Assembly: GCA_009746045.1 (NCBI GenBank)
Contig: RPFO01000246.1
Location: forward strand, 2,064,517 to 2,128,516
DNA: 64,000 nucleotides
Origin: Mesostigma viride
Lineage: Eukaryota; Streptophyta; Mesostigmatophyceae; Mesostigmatales; Mesostigmataceae
Direction: 5' to 3'
Both the position numbers and the translations under genes were made by a program. Within the stretch, counting starts at the first letter, position 1, and every line of letters begins with the position of its first letter. Of the stretch, positions 39,757 through 50,813 are shown in pieces. The notes below the pieces were generated by a model that was given only the letters and a program-made list of their open reading frames with translations, was not told where the DNA came from and searched no databases.

Positions 39757-41890
39757 ATGGCCGAGCGTGTCTTGGATAGTCCAATCTCACGGACGACGCA
39801 ACGGAGTCAAAGCCGCGACCTTCATCGCCAACTTCGCAACAAGGAGCGCCGGCTGGCTTTCGCAACCCGGCACTCCCAACGGTATGCTGCATTCTTTGAC
39901 CCCAAGACCAGGCGAGCAAGTCGCGCCGCCCGCCTGGAGGGTGCCCTATGCGCGTTGACAAGTACTATGTTATCTCACGCCGCACACACGTCCCCGGCAG
40001 CCTCCCCCCAACCCCCTGCCGACACCGCGGGTCCCCGGCGCCCCCTGCTGGGCCAACGCCGGCACCACTCGCTGCGCATCGCTACCTACAATGTCCGCAC
40101 CCTGCCCGGGGGAGATGCCCCCCCGGCCGCGGGCCAACGAGCTTGTCCACTACTGCCGCCTATATGGCATTGATGTGCTTGGGGTCCAAGAGCACCGACG
40201 CTCCTTTGAGGGCCCCGTTCAGCGTGTCACCCTCGCACTACAATGGCAACTGCTGTGCGGCCCGGCGCATGCACCGGCCGTCAGCCGGGGAGGAGTGGGC
40301 CTGCTGTGCTCCCCCACCGCTGCCGCCCAGCTAGCTCGTGGACCACAAACTTTGCTCTACTCCGATCCTTCAGTGCACTTTCCGCTCCCTTGAAGGACGG
40401 ACCCCCATTATGCTCTCGGTAATTGTCGGATATGCCCCACATGCATGCTGGGCACCCGGCCGAGGACCGCGCAGCGTTCTTCAACCAGTTGCTCGACATA
40501 GAGAAACAGATCCCACGTCAATACATCGTTGCCATCTTGGTGGATGCCAACGCGACCCTGCCCGTGGGCCGCGGGGGCTGCATGTATGCGCCGCGCCTAA
40601 CCGATAGCAATGCCAACACCCCCCTACTTGAGCAACTGCTCACTGAGGGGGACTTGACTGCTGCCAATACGCTGTTTGCTAAACCGCCTGATGCACTAGT
40701 GGCCTTTGTGGGCCCCATGCGCAGGGCGGCTGCATGGCTCGATGCCCCCTCGGCGGCGATGTGTATGCATGCTTGGACTATACTGTACATACTTGTGCGC
40801 AAGTGCTGGCGCTCTTCCGTCATCGATGCCCGTACGCTGACCACCCCCAGTGTCGCATCGGATCACCGCATGGTCACCGCAACCTTGCGCCTACGTCTTC
40901 AGGCCCCTAGCTGCGCGCCGCCGCCCCCGGCCCCGCCCTGACTGGACCTGCTTACGCCCCGTCCGTGGGCGCAGGGAGAAGTGGTCAGCAGATGAGATAC
41001 GCCGCGATGCAATCAGGTCACTTCGTGGACGCGCAACCTTTGATGTACCTGGACGCAGATCGCGGTGTAGATCTCACGCCACCCTATGAACTGTTCATGC
41101 GATCGGTGGAGCTTGGCTCTAAGCTTCTCCCCGAGCAACCCCGCCCCTGACCCGCCCCGCTCTACCTGCGCGACGCCCGGGTGGTTGCCGCCCGGCTGGT
41201 GCTAGCGCAGGCCCGCCGCCGCGGGAAGGACCTGTACCCGTACCAGGAACGGCTTACTCAAGCATATACCGGTGCCGCACTGTCATGCGGAGGAGGTGGA
41301 GACACTTGCCGCCGAAATCAATCGCGACACGGCCGCCAACCAGCACAAGGCGGCCTGGCGCTCTCTCGCCGGACAGTCTCACCGGACGGCGGGAAACGCA
41401 ACGGGCTGACATCCCAGGCACCCCCAGTGAACGCCTTGAGATTTGGTTCAGCTCCCCTGAGGCCAAACTATCGGGGGCCCCTGGCCCGCCCCCCCCGCTT
41501 GACCCCGCTGCAGCTGCACGCCCTGCGCCCAGCCGAGGCGGCCCCATTGAGCCCCCACAGGCGCCCACCAGCGAGACGGACTACCTGGTCGCACCGCTCT
41601 CCGGCCCCGCCTGGTGGACGGCCCCCACGACGAGTGGACTCCCCAGGAATGGGCTGCTGCTATCTCCACCCTCCGCAATGATGCTGCCATGGGAGTGGAC
41701 AATATTTCACCGGAGGTGGTTAAGATGCACCTGAGCTTGAGCCTTTCCTCCGGGGTGTTTGCAACCGGATTCTACGAGATGGCCTCCCCCCGCCGACGTA
41801 TTGGAAGACCGCTGTCCGGGTCATGCTCTACAAGGGCAAGGGGTCCGCCGCGGATACCGGCAACTAGTACCGCGGCGTATGCCTCCAAAG
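39757..41890 (+). pseudogene. LINE ORF2 endonuclease and linker (frameshifted)
   Basis: The AP-endonuclease domain starts at about 40070 with LRIATYNVRTL (the Asn metal ligand), continues after a shift with RANELVHYCRLYGIDVLGVQ and EHRRS (the Glu and following residues) and in a further frame ends with SDHRMVTATLRL (the catalytic Asp-His). At least three frame changes (around 40110, 40400, 40940) show it is inactive. The linker to the RT domain is also frameshifted. Confidence 0.8.
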
Positions 41891-42301
41891 CTGCGTGCTG
41901 AAAGTCTTCATGCGTCTCCTGCTGAACCGCATGCGCGCCAGCCTCGATCCCCACCTAGGTGAGTCCCAGATGGGCTTCCGTGTTGGTCGCAATCAGTGTG
42001 TTATGGTCACTATTCCCGCGCGCCGCCTGATCGAGGAAGTGGGCCGCCTGCCCCCCGGCCTCTTGCCATTGCTATTGATCTTCGTGGATTACACCAAGGC
42101 ATTCGATACGGTTATATGGGACGCCCTGTGGGTGGTCCTTCACCTGTTCCGTGTCACATCGTACATCCTTGAGATCATCCGCCAGTTCTATGAAGGGTCC
42201 CAAGCCCAGGTCCGTACCGCCGACAGCGTCACTCCGGCGTTCCCCCTGCACACCGGGGTGTGGCAGGGCTGCGTGCTCTCCCCATATCTATTCATCATTA
42301 T

Positions 42302-44335
42302 TAATTAATTAATTAATTATCAACATCACTCCGTTGGGAGTAGATGTAGCACATAGCCCTGAGAAGGGGCATATGGCTTTTAATACATTCGAGGCGACTT
42401 CATGCAAGGGTGGGAATGTAAGCTACCCCTGCTCTAGGTGCACCGGGGCACCTGCACCCTCATGGTCTATCACGCTATGTATGCCCGGGTAAGGGGGGAG
42501 CATGCCTGTGAGGGGGAAGATCATCATGGCTATACAAAAACTAGAGCGTGGCATCTCAGCAGAGAGCAGCTCTCTGCATGGGCACAGCATAACTAAATAA
42601 AACTAGGCATCATCTGGGGTGTGGCACTGTATCATAGGCACACATGTACATGGTTAAATAATGCTCGTGGCTCAGCTGGTATAGTGCCTGTAGTACATAG
42701 GCGTACATGGACATGGCCACGGTCTATCTATTCTACACTACTACTGCTGTATTCCCCTAAGCTGGGGCGTCTGGAGTCGTGGGGGTCGCGGGGGTCGCCT
42801 GCCATGGCTTGTGGCCGACGTAGATGGCCGCCCCCTTCCAGTACACCGGCTGCCCCGCCTTGGTCGGCCGGAGCTGGAGGTAGGTCGGCCATAGCTCCCG
42901 TCGCCGTTGTTGCTGCGCCAGGGTCAAGGCGTCGTCAATGGTGAAGAGAGTCTTCTCGAGCCGCTTGCGGCGTCGGAGAAAAGAAATCTTGTCCGCCGGG
43001 GTCTTAAAGGTGAGAAGGAGCGGGGGCGCCCCTGCCTTACCCCGCGGGCGGGGAAGGCGGTGGGCGACCAGGTCAATCTCACCATTAAGACCCATGCGAC
43101 CAAGGATTTCTTTCTCAAACGCACGCGTAAGCTTCTCAGAATTCTCACCTTCCTCCATGTCGAAGTTCTTGACAATGACGTTGAGGCTGCGCTTGGCGAG
43201 CTCGGCCTCCTCGCGGAGGTCAAGCGTCTGCCGTTGAAGCTGGGCTGCGACGGCGGAGGTCGGGTGGAGGTGGTGTGTTGCTTAAGCATGTCCGCCCAGG
43301 TGGTGATGGGAGGAGCATCGCCGGCCAGGCCAGCCGGGGCTGGCTTGGCGGCAATGTCCTTCACCGCCTGGGCGGTGAGGCCTGCGGTGTTCTGCAGAAC
43401 CTCGATAGCGATGGCGTTGTCCTTAAGACGCTGGTCGATGTCACGGAGCTGGGCGGTGATGGAGTCGGTGGAGGCGGAGGGGGGGGGGGTGGAGGCGAGG
43501 AGGGTGGCGGTGGCGGTGACGGTGGTGGAAATGTGAGGGAGCTCAGCAGCCAGCGTGCCTCCAATTGCCGCCACATCTGCAGCAATGGGCGTCACGTGCT
43601 GTGAGAGGGCGGCGTGGAGGTGGTGGACGAAGGTGGATTCGGTAATGGGGGCGGGGTGCAGAAGGTCCTCGGCCGAGCGCTTAGTGAGGGTAAAGAGAGC
43701 TGCGAGCTGAAGGCGGGGGCGAGACCAGCCGGCCAGGTTGGTCGACGAGTCTGAGACGCGGTGGGAATGCCGACCGTCAACTCCGTTGCGAAAAAAGTGG
43801 ATGTTGAAATTGAGTTGCTGGCACAGGGCCAGCAGTGAGGCGTGTGACCCGTAAAACACGAGCTCCAGTATCTTGATGGGTGGCATGTCGAAAAAGGCAG
43901 GCCTGTTGGCGTCGAAGGTGGTAAAGAGCCTATCGACGTCAAAATCACGCTCAGACCAGCCAGGTTCGCCTGGGCGACTGCTCTTTGGGTCAGGCGATGC
44001 AGAGGGCGAGGAGAGCCCGGGAGGGTTCTGGGCGACCACCAGTGCGCGACTAGTGTCACCACTGCCTTCCGGCCCTGATGGCGAAGCTGCAGCCGGAGCT
44101 GCAGACGTATTTTCATTGCCGAGCGCAGCCGTCAGGCTGCGTTGAGTCGATGGGCGTTTGCTCATCGTATATTGCGTAATAGCGTCGGAAAATTATATCA
44201 GCATGTGCGTCTTAGAAAGACAAAGCGATTGTGATATTCACGACTAAAATTCGGTGCTCAAACGTGAAAGTTATGAGCTCCGCCGTCAGCCATCATTGGC
44301 TACCTCGTGGCTCGTGGCTCGTGCATGAAAGCCCT
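42302..44335 (-). mobile_element. ORF1-only retroelement (HAL1-like), copy 2
   Basis: Bounded by an exact 11-bp target duplication TTCATCATTAT (42291-42301 and 44336-44346). On the minus strand it has the same 5' leader as copy 1, an ORF1-like gene, 3' UTR and a (TTAA)n tail abutting the duplication. Length 2034 bp, full-length by comparison with copy 1. Confidence 0.9.
42757..44165 (-). pseudogene. ORF1-like protein, copy 2 (frameshifted)
   Basis: Starts at an ATG at 44165. The first ~300 residues read in one frame (to about 43270); the C-terminal ~130 residues lie in another (42757-43158). The N-terminal 55 residues are close to copy 1 (QRSLTAALGNENTSAAPAAA) and the C-terminus has the same L1-ORF1-like block (LTLAQQQRRRELWPTYLQLR, QPVYWKGAAIYV). 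The centre is clearly diverged (FYGSHASLLALCQQLNF against FFGDYASLYDLCLHFHS in copy 1). Frameshift near 43260. Confidence 0.7.
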
Positions 44336-45534
44336 TTCATCATTATGGTGGACTATATTATGCGGCGTGCACAAGCCCGCTTCGCCCGGGTGGAGGGGCA
44401 CCCGCCGGGGATCGAGGTCACGGAGTACGCCAGCTACGGCGGGGTTGACCCACCCTACCGCCTGAGCGATCTGATCTACGCTGATGACACGACACTCGTG
44501 GAAACCCCGGAGTCAGCCCAACTCTGGCTAGACAGCTTATCACTGGAAGCGCGGGCGGTGGGGCTTATGATCAGCAAGAAAACGGAGGTCATGGCCATCG
44601 GCTTCCCTGCTGGGATAGCCCCACCCACCCTCCTCTTGCTGGACGGCAGCCCCGTCCCCCCGGCGACTCGCTTCAAGCTCCTTGGCAGCTGGCTTCCCTC
44701 CACGTCCAACGACATCAACACCCGCATTGGCCAGGCCTGGGCGGCCCTCCGCCGCCTCGACAGGTTCTGGACCTGTCGCTACCTGAGTGAGCGACGCAAG
44801 CGCATTCTGTTCAAGGCCCTTGTCCTCAGCATCCTCCTTTATGGCTGCGAGGCGTGGACCCTGGACCAGGCGCTGAGCCAGCAGCTTGACGGCACCGTCT
44901 CTCGAATGCTCCGTCATATCCTCGGCGTCCGCTACCAAGAACGCCGCACCCGGGCCGAGCTCTACTGCGAGCTCCCTCTTGTCACCCATACCATCCGACA
45001 CCGCCGCCTCCTCTTTGCCGGCCATCTTGCCCGCACAGACCAGGTGAATACCGATGTGGGCCCTGCCGGGGGGCTTAAGACGGGCCAACCAGGTAGACAC
45101 CTCCTATGGCAGGGTCCCCTTGTCCCATCGCAACCCACTGGCAAACTTGCGCGCGCCGGGCACCGGCGCGGCGCGACCCGGACCTATGTGACACAACTGC
45201 TTGAAGATGCAGGGCTTCTGGGACTATCCGTACTCCGCGCCCGCATGATTGACAAGGAGAAATGGGCTGCCATCTGCGATAAGCACCTTCCCGAGGGGTA
45301 TGCTCCTATTTTCTCCCCACGGGCCCCGCGGCCCGTTGCTAGCCAGGGTAGAAGTCCGCAGGTGGAGATTATTGGTCCTGAGGATAGCCGCTACACTACC
45401 GCCTCGTCTGCCATTACAGTAGAGGACAGCTCGGATGAGGATTACATCCCCATAAAGTGCTTAACGGTTGGGGGATGATGCAGACGATATTTGTTTAAAC
45501 TTTTGTGTAATTATTTTTCTAATGAGATTAGCAT

Positions 45535-45575
45535 AGTACTCCGTGGCATGCCTTTGCGCATGACACGCAAGTACT
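45535..45575 (+). promoter_or_regulatory. predicted 3' UTR hairpin of the LINE
   Basis: AGTACT at each end pairs with itself; inside, GTG pairs with CAC and CATGC with GCATG around a loop of about six bases. The same parts recur at 56165-56215, 56523-56573 and reversed at 25915-25960. It probably helps the reverse transcriptase recognise its RNA. Confidence 0.5.
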
Positions 45576-45658
45576 TACTTAACGCTTGGCGAGGGTGACT
45601 CCAAAGGAATGGGGTGACTGTGCTCAAAGTTCGTCGTCTCTGAGGGACGTAGTTGACC

Positions 45659-48600
45659 TTAGAACTGCCCATTTCGACCACAAGTTACCACTTCTCTGTA
45701 CCCAATACTTGGCGGCCCCCTGGTGATTGGTGATGTCGGAGGCAGCACAGGACTTATCAAGACTGCAATCTCGACCTGGGTGAGGACCAGCTGCTCGCCA
45801 GGGCCAAGGTCAGGGCCGCCCACGTGGCCCTGGAGAAGCTCAGGGAAGTTACAGAAGAAGCTGCTCCCGAGGTGGTGCATGCGAGATGGCAGCTTCTCAG
45901 TCTCCCTCTTCCTCCAGATGAAATAAGTAAAATACTTCCAAAAATGGTTCCGGAATAGTCCCTTCGTGCTAGCCACGTTATCTGAAAACAGCGCTGCCTT
46001 ATCAGCCACAGGCTGCCAGAGCGTGCCAACATGCCGCTTTATAGACTCGCATTCCCTGGCCTGCACAGCTTCCTTAGGCCTGCTGACTGGAGCATCGCCA
46101 TTATTAGCCACACTCGAGCCATTGCCAGCAAGTACCTGCCTGTCGGAGTCCAGGCCATAATGCCCACACGAGCGAGTCACAAAACACCAGGCATCCCTGA
46201 GCAGGCTCTTGCGCGCACCCTTCAGCACTTTGAAAAGATCCACATCCCACTGGCAACAACTGGCCGCCACTTGCTGCTGCTGAAAATGCTGGAGCTGCTG
46301 CAACGGACGCTGACCTGGATCCTGGGACGGCCGGCTGCCACGGGGGTTTGCTCCATCATCGCTCCCCGCCGACATGGACACATCCCCAGCAGCACAGACG
46401 CTGACATTCTTTCCTCCTGCGCCTACCACCTGCACAGTACCCACCACCACCCACCACCGTACCACCCGGGAAGGGGGCGTGAACAACTTTACGTTCTGGT
46501 CTATATTCAGCACACGAGCCAGCTTGCCGCCGTCCACCTTCTCTATCAGCCCCAGGTTTCCCGCATTCTCCAGCAGTGCGTAGGCAAACAACACCCACAT
46601 GAATGCCGCCACCAGCCGCCGCCTGATATGCTGGCACCACACACCCAGCCGCCCGGTTTGCCCACGCCGGCGCCCAGACGCCTGCTTCCCAGAAGCATCA
46701 ACGCTGCCTTTCTCCCCCTTCACTACTGCGGACAGGACCTTTCCTGGCAGCTCGCCGCACCCTGCGACCTCTCCCTGGCAGCCTATCTGAGCACCTGCAT
46801 AGCGCTGCGGCCTGGACAGAGTCGTGGATGACCAATCGAGCCATGCAGTGAGCCACCAGGCGAGCCCACCGTGCAGCCACCCTGGGCACAGCTGCAGGAG
46901 GCGGCCACCAGGGAACATGGACACCACCTTCCTCGCCGCCGCCTGCCCCATCAGCGTCTCCTTCCCGTCCGCAAGCCACCAGCCGGACAGAGCTGAGGGT
47001 ACGCGAGTCGGCGCGTGGGCGCTGGCACACGCGCCCGGTTGCGCATTTCCAAAGCCCCCAAAGGGCACCGTACCTGCTGCTGACGACATGCCGGTCGAAA
47101 TGCCTTTCCTGCCAAGGCTAGCCTGCCAGCGACCTATGCTGAGACCTTGGCCTTCATGCTTCGAACTCCGCGCCCCCGCGCTATTGCTGCCAGGGCTTGG
47201 GGGCGTGACGTCGTCAGAACCATGGCGTCCTTCCATCCCGGCAAGCCCCGGCCTCCCAACCTGCTCCCCCGGGCCGTCTGCACCCCTCCCAGCGCAACCA
47301 TCACTATGACCCGTGGCCCAGCGGGCGCTGACTCGGCCCAACGTGGCTGCACCCACGAGGCAGAAAAGCAGCGGCAAGGGCCGTGCGGTGCCCTCGGCAC
47401 ACGTCACGTCCGGGCTGATTCCTGGCCCTGCTGGCCTCCGCACATACAAGATGAGCGGCGCGCGTGCACCAACTTCCCGTGCTTGCGTTTCATTGTCGCC
47501 ACGCTTGCCTTTCCCACAGCCATGCAACGCATCCAGCCCTGTCTCTGCACCAGCCCAGCCATGCACCCGTGTGCTATTGTCACCCGCACCAGCGTCCGTG
47601 CTAGCACCACCCGCCTCAGTCGCGCCATCCCCACACCCCGGCGGCCAGCCCGCCCAGTCCCAAAAGGGTGACGGCAGCAGAATCACCGCGCCGATTATGC
47701 CCAGCACCTGGTGCATCCCCACGGGCATGACTCCCATGATCCCCACGTGCAGCGAGACGAGGAGTGCGACGGGCAAGGCCCGCGCCCACCGGTCCGCCCG
47801 CGTCGCCAGAATTAGCGCCCCCGCCGCAATCTCCAAGACCATCGTGGCCGCCGTGAGGACTTGGAGCACCACACGGGGCAACGCCAGCAGTAGCTTGCCG
47901 GGTAGCGGCCGCACAATGTGCGCATAGTTCAAAGCATAGTAGAGAGCAGAGAACTCCGGCGGTGTCCACTCGGGCACCCACCGAGGGCGCAACCGGTTGA
48001 TAACCACGAGGAGATAGACCAGCGCCACCTGCAGGGTGAAGCCTGCCGTGGCCGCGCTACAGCACAAGTCACGGCTAAACAAACGGTTCCCGTTGATGCC
48101 CCCATGGCCGCTAGCCGTGCTGGTATCCGCGCGCGCGCCAGGGCCCAGGATGCCTGCTCCTGAATGTTGCTGGCATCCGGCCCCGGGGCGTTCCCCTCGC
48201 GCCGCAAGCGAGGGGTTGCTGGCGTCATGAGGGGCTCCTCGGTGGGCCCCTGCGGCCCTGTCCGTACGCTGGGGGCGCCCAGTAGGGGCACCGTGCGACG
48301 CCTCCCCCTGAGAGACAACCCCACGGCCGGCCGTGGGATATCGAAGCGCATCCAGGGACCACAGCCTCTCCACGGGGAGGAACATAGTCCACAGCAGGAG
48401 CGTCAAAACGATTTTGTCGCTGCCGCTTATAAACAGGGGGCACTCACGCCCGACCCTGGCCCAGTAAAGTAGGAAAGAGGCGACGCTGGCCGCGTGCGTG
48501 TGCAGGCCGAGCGTGAGCAGGACGGCGGCGAGGAGCTGGGTGGCCAGGAGGGACCCCTGGAGCCAGTACGGGCCACGGTAAAAGGCGACGGACTGGAAGG

Positions 48601-49018
48601 CGTGCTCGGCAACGTGGTCCCAGGAGAGCGCGGTGTCGTGGGCTCCAGCATTACGATCAGTGTCAGGATCATGCTGAACCTTGTGGGGGATTCGTGTGTA
48701 CGGGACGTCCGTGGGCGCCATGATGGCCCCCTTCCCACTCGTGTGGACGAGCAGGTCCAGCCCATCGGCCCACATCCAGCACTCATACGCGAGGAGCAGG
48801 CCGACCAGGACGCGCCAGGTGGAGAGCGCGCGGAGGTCGAGCGAGAGCGTGGCCTGCCCGCGCGCAGCCAGGTGTCGCGATACATTGCCGGCACTGGAAA
48901 GAATGCCACTCACCAGCCCTGGAGGCCTTATCGGCTCCTTGTTGGGCTGAGAGTTAGGCCTGGTAGGCATACATGGCACAGCAGGCCTAGTAGGCCTAGT
49001 ACCCATATTAGTAGGCAT
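45659..49018 (-). CDS. HTTM-domain multi-pass membrane protein (1119 residues)
   Basis: A single uninterrupted frame from the ATG at 49018. The N-terminal half matches the HTTM (vitamin-K-dependent gamma-carboxylase-related) membrane domain: SLDLRALSTWRVLVGLLLAY (first helix), a lumenal-type loop, LLATQLLAAVLLTLGLHTHA and SGSDKIVLTLLLWTMFLP. After a low-complexity insert come further helices (GFTLQVALVYLLVVINRL, LVSLHVGIMGVMPVGMHQVLGIIGAVILLP). The C-terminal half has LNIDQNVKLFTPPSRVVRWW and FRNHFWKYFTYFIW, typical of the soluble tail that follows HTTM. Expected in ER or another endomembrane; catalytic activity cannot be inferred and true gamma-carboxylation is not implied. Long Gly/Ala-rich inserts make it larger than usual. 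No introns, unlike the ITPK gene. Confidence 0.8.
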   Translation of the reverse strand: MPTNMGTRPTRPAVPCMPTRPNSQPNKEPIRPPGLVSGILSSAGNVSRHLAARGQATLSLDLRALSTWRVLVGLLLAYECWMWADGLDLLVHTSGKGAIMAPTDVPYTRIPHKVQHDPDTDRNAGAHDTALSWDHVAEHAFQSVAFYRGPYWLQGSLLATQLLAAVLLTLGLHTHAASVASFLLYWARVGRECPLFISGSDKIVLTLLLWTMFLPVERLWSLDALRYPTAGRGVVSQGEASHGAPTGRPQRTDRAAGAHRGAPHDASNPSLAARGERPGAGCQQHSGAGILGPGARADTSTASGHGGINGNRLFSRDLCCSAATAGFTLQVALVYLLVVINRLRPRWVPEWTPPEFSALYYALNYAHIVRPLPGKLLLALPRVVLQVLTAATMVLEIAAGALILATRADRWARALPVALLVSLHVGIMGVMPVGMHQVLGIIGAVILLPSPFWDWAGWPPGCGDGATEAGGASTDAGAGDNSTRVHGWAGAETGLDALHGCGKGKRGDNETQAREVGARAPLILYVRRPAGPGISPDVTCAEGTARPLPLLFCLVGAATLGRVSARWATGHSDGCAGRGADGPGEQVGRPGLAGMEGRHGSDDVTPPSPGSNSAGARSSKHEGQGLSIGRWQASLGRKGISTGMSSAAGTVPFGGFGNAQPGACASAHAPTRVPSALSGWWLADGKETLMGQAAARKVVSMFPGGRLLQLCPGWLHGGLAWWLTAWLDWSSTTLSRPQRYAGAQIGCQGEVAGCGELPGKVLSAVVKGEKGSVDASGKQASGRRRGQTGRLGVWCQHIRRRLVAAFMWVLFAYALLENAGNLGLIEKVDGGKLARVLNIDQNVKLFTPPSRVVRWWVVVGTVQVVGAGGKNVSVCAAGDVSMSAGSDDGANPRGSRPSQDPGQRPLQQLQHFQQQQVAASCCQWDVDLFKVLKGARKSLLRDAWCFVTRSCGHYGLDSDRQVLAGNGSSVANNGDAPVSRPKEAVQARECESIKRHVGTLWQPVADKAALFSDNVASTKGLFRNHFWKYFTYFIWRKRETEKLPSRMHHLGSSFFCNFPELLQGHVGGPDLGPGEQLVLTQVEIAVLISPVLPPTSPITRGPPSIGYREVVTCGRNGQF

Positions 49019-49079
49019 CAACTGCTGACGGTGCTGCCGACTGGCTGCGCGCGCATGCCTGACTCCACGGATATCGAGG

Positions 49080-49470
49080 TAACTGGCTGCGGAACCTCCG
49101 CCGCTGCAGTACTGCCACGGGGCACGTGGGTCGACAACACGTTAGAAGCCTCCGGCCAGTGGAAGAGCGCCCAGTGCTTTGAATCTGTGGATACGAAGTC
49201 AATCCCAGAAAGCAATAGCCAGCAAATACCGGCAAACTGGAAGGGCTTGTTAACAGCACGATGATTCACCAGCCGAGACTGCTTCACGAGAGTGCGAGAC
49301 TGCTAATCGATTGCACTCCTTTGGCACCAAAGTGACCAACGCCGCAAAATTTTAGGGAATTCTACTCAGTCGGCGCCGTGCCGGCAGGGTTGGGGGCCGG
49401 CCGGCGGAATTTTGTTGGGGGGGATGTGGTGTTTGGTGGAGACAGCTACTTCTGGATGCAATTACCTATG
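49080..49470. other. intergenic, upstream of the HTTM gene
   Basis: No frame of note. It should contain the promoter of the minus-strand HTTM gene; no clear TATA box was seen. Confidence 0.4.
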
Positions 49471-49552
49471 AGACATTGGTAGGTATGAGACAAGTAATGA
49501 TGACTTGGCGAGAGACATTGGTAGGTATGAGACAATTAATGATGACAATTAA
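49471..49552. repeat. ~40-bp direct repeat, two copies
   Basis: GAGACATTGGTAGGTATGAG followed by ACAA(G/T)TAATGATGAC occurs twice in tandem. Confidence 0.8.
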
Positions 49553-49676
49553 ATGTCTTCTTATATTGCCGATGATGACCACAAGTGATGAGAATGCTCC
49601 CTCTCTCCCACCGATTGCAGACTTGTAAATTCCAGACCGTCAGATGTCGAAACGAACGGCCCGACTGACAGGTACA

Positions 49677-49880
49677 CCCGAAAAACCGCATAGATGGAAC
49701 CGAAAAACCGCATAGATGGAACCGAAAAACCGCATAGATGGACCCGAAAAAAAGACCCCCCCCGAAAAACCGCACAGATGGAACCGAAAAACCGCATAGA
49801 TGTATCTGAAAAACCGCATAGATGGAACCGAAAAACCGCATAGATGGAACCAGAAAACCGCACAGAGTTACCCGAAAACA
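49677..49880. repeat. 22-bp minisatellite, about nine copies
   Basis: Unit GAAAAACCGCATAGATGGAA plus CC, with point changes (CACAGATGG, GTATCT, GTTACCC) and one shortened unit with a C tract near 49746. Both strands stay open over it but encode only repeats. Confidence 0.9.
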
Positions 49881-49889
49881 ATCGCGGCC

Positions 49890-50813
49890 CGACACGCTGC
49901 ATGCTGCATGCTGTCGAATCGCCCGGAGTACCGCACATGCTACATGGACCTTGCTGCGGCGCGCCAGGAGGGGTTGGAGCCGTTGGATGGGGAGGAGGTG
50001 CCCCAACGCAAGGGGCGACGAGAAAACGGGAATAAATAGGGCGCAAGCCGCAGCTGGAGTAGGTGATGATGTCGGGCGTAACATACAAAAACTACTGGTT
50101 CTTAAAATGAAACTTGCGTCCCGGCAGGTTGCCGTCCGGACGGTAGTCTTCCATGTACTTTTTGCTAGCATCCCCCATGTTGGTTACTGGCGTCCCCAAT
50201 CTATACGTTAATGCAAATCGATCGCCCGATAACGCAGTCCAAAACCAATGAATGATAGACCATGAACACCATGTCAATTCATTGCAGCCTTGCCGGCGGA
50301 AGCCACTACACCCCCCCCTTGGTGTTTAAGAATGCGGTCCGACCGACCCAGGGCTGCGATCTTAAACCAAAAATCGAATCCAGGGTTTACAATCTTAAAC
50401 ATGAAGTAGGCTAGCGTTTTCACGTTTGTTGCTTTCTGACGACAATGAAGTAGGCACAAACCCCTCCTCGCGTACCACTGACCGCAACTTAGCAGCCTTT
50501 GGTGCCTACTTTAAGATCTTTTTGCGAAAACCAGCCCTGCGATCTTAAACAAAAAATTTCAAAATCCAGGGTCTAAAGATCTTCAACCTCGGAATCTGAA
50601 ACGTCAAAGGGGGGTTGTATTTTTTGTACCTCCCGTTGCCGCACTTGCGGGTGACAGCGGGGTACCGCACTTTGACAGACTACTTTGACGCACTTGGACA
50701 GAGCGATGCGCCGGACTTACAGCGCTGCGCCAGAAAGCGGGTTCGGCGGGAAGCAGGGCATGCCATCATGCCATGCCACTTCCCTGTCGCGCGCAAATAG
50801 AGACTTGGCCATT
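49890..50813. other. no gene recognised; short dispersed repeats
   Basis: Two related blocks with CTGCGATCTTAAAC and AATCCAGGGT lie near 50350 and 50535. Otherwise nothing recognisable. Confidence 0.4.

Larger units (their letters stand above)
41895..45478 (+). pseudogene. LINE reverse transcriptase, split by an insertion
   Basis: The first part (41895-42301) has QMGFRVGRNQ, LIFVDYTKAFDTV (motif A Asp) and GVWQGCVLSPYLF (motif B). The second part (from 44347) resumes in the matching frame with LIYADDTTLVE (motif C) and then MISKKTEVMAIGFP, RFKLLGSWLP and SILLYGCEAWTL, as in RTE/CR1/L1-type C-terminal regions. It ends in an acidic tail (EDSSDEDYIPIKCL). Removing the insertion and one copy of the target duplication leaves one continuous frame, so the RT was intact when it was hit. 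Confidence 0.9.
39650..45580 (+). mobile_element. LINE (non-LTR retrotransposon), interrupted by an ORF1-only element
   Basis: From a GC-rich 5' region through an AP-type endonuclease, reverse transcriptase and C-terminal region to a 3' UTR with a hairpin (45535-45575). A 2034-bp insertion (42302-44335) lies between RT motifs and carries an 11-bp target duplication. Several frameshifts affect the endonuclease half. The 5' boundary is approximate. Confidence 0.85.

Noticed and set aside
42664-42705. tRNA-like A-box (TGGCTCAGCTGG) in the 3' UTR of an ORF1-only element
   Set aside because: No B-box, acceptor stem or anticodon arm follows; copy 1 lacks the segment. Probably chance or a tiny insertion.
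46031-46831. 266-codon plus-strand frame and other frames across the HTTM gene
   Set aside because: GC-rich antisense shadows of the 1119-residue minus-strand gene, which has recognisable membrane-domain motifs.
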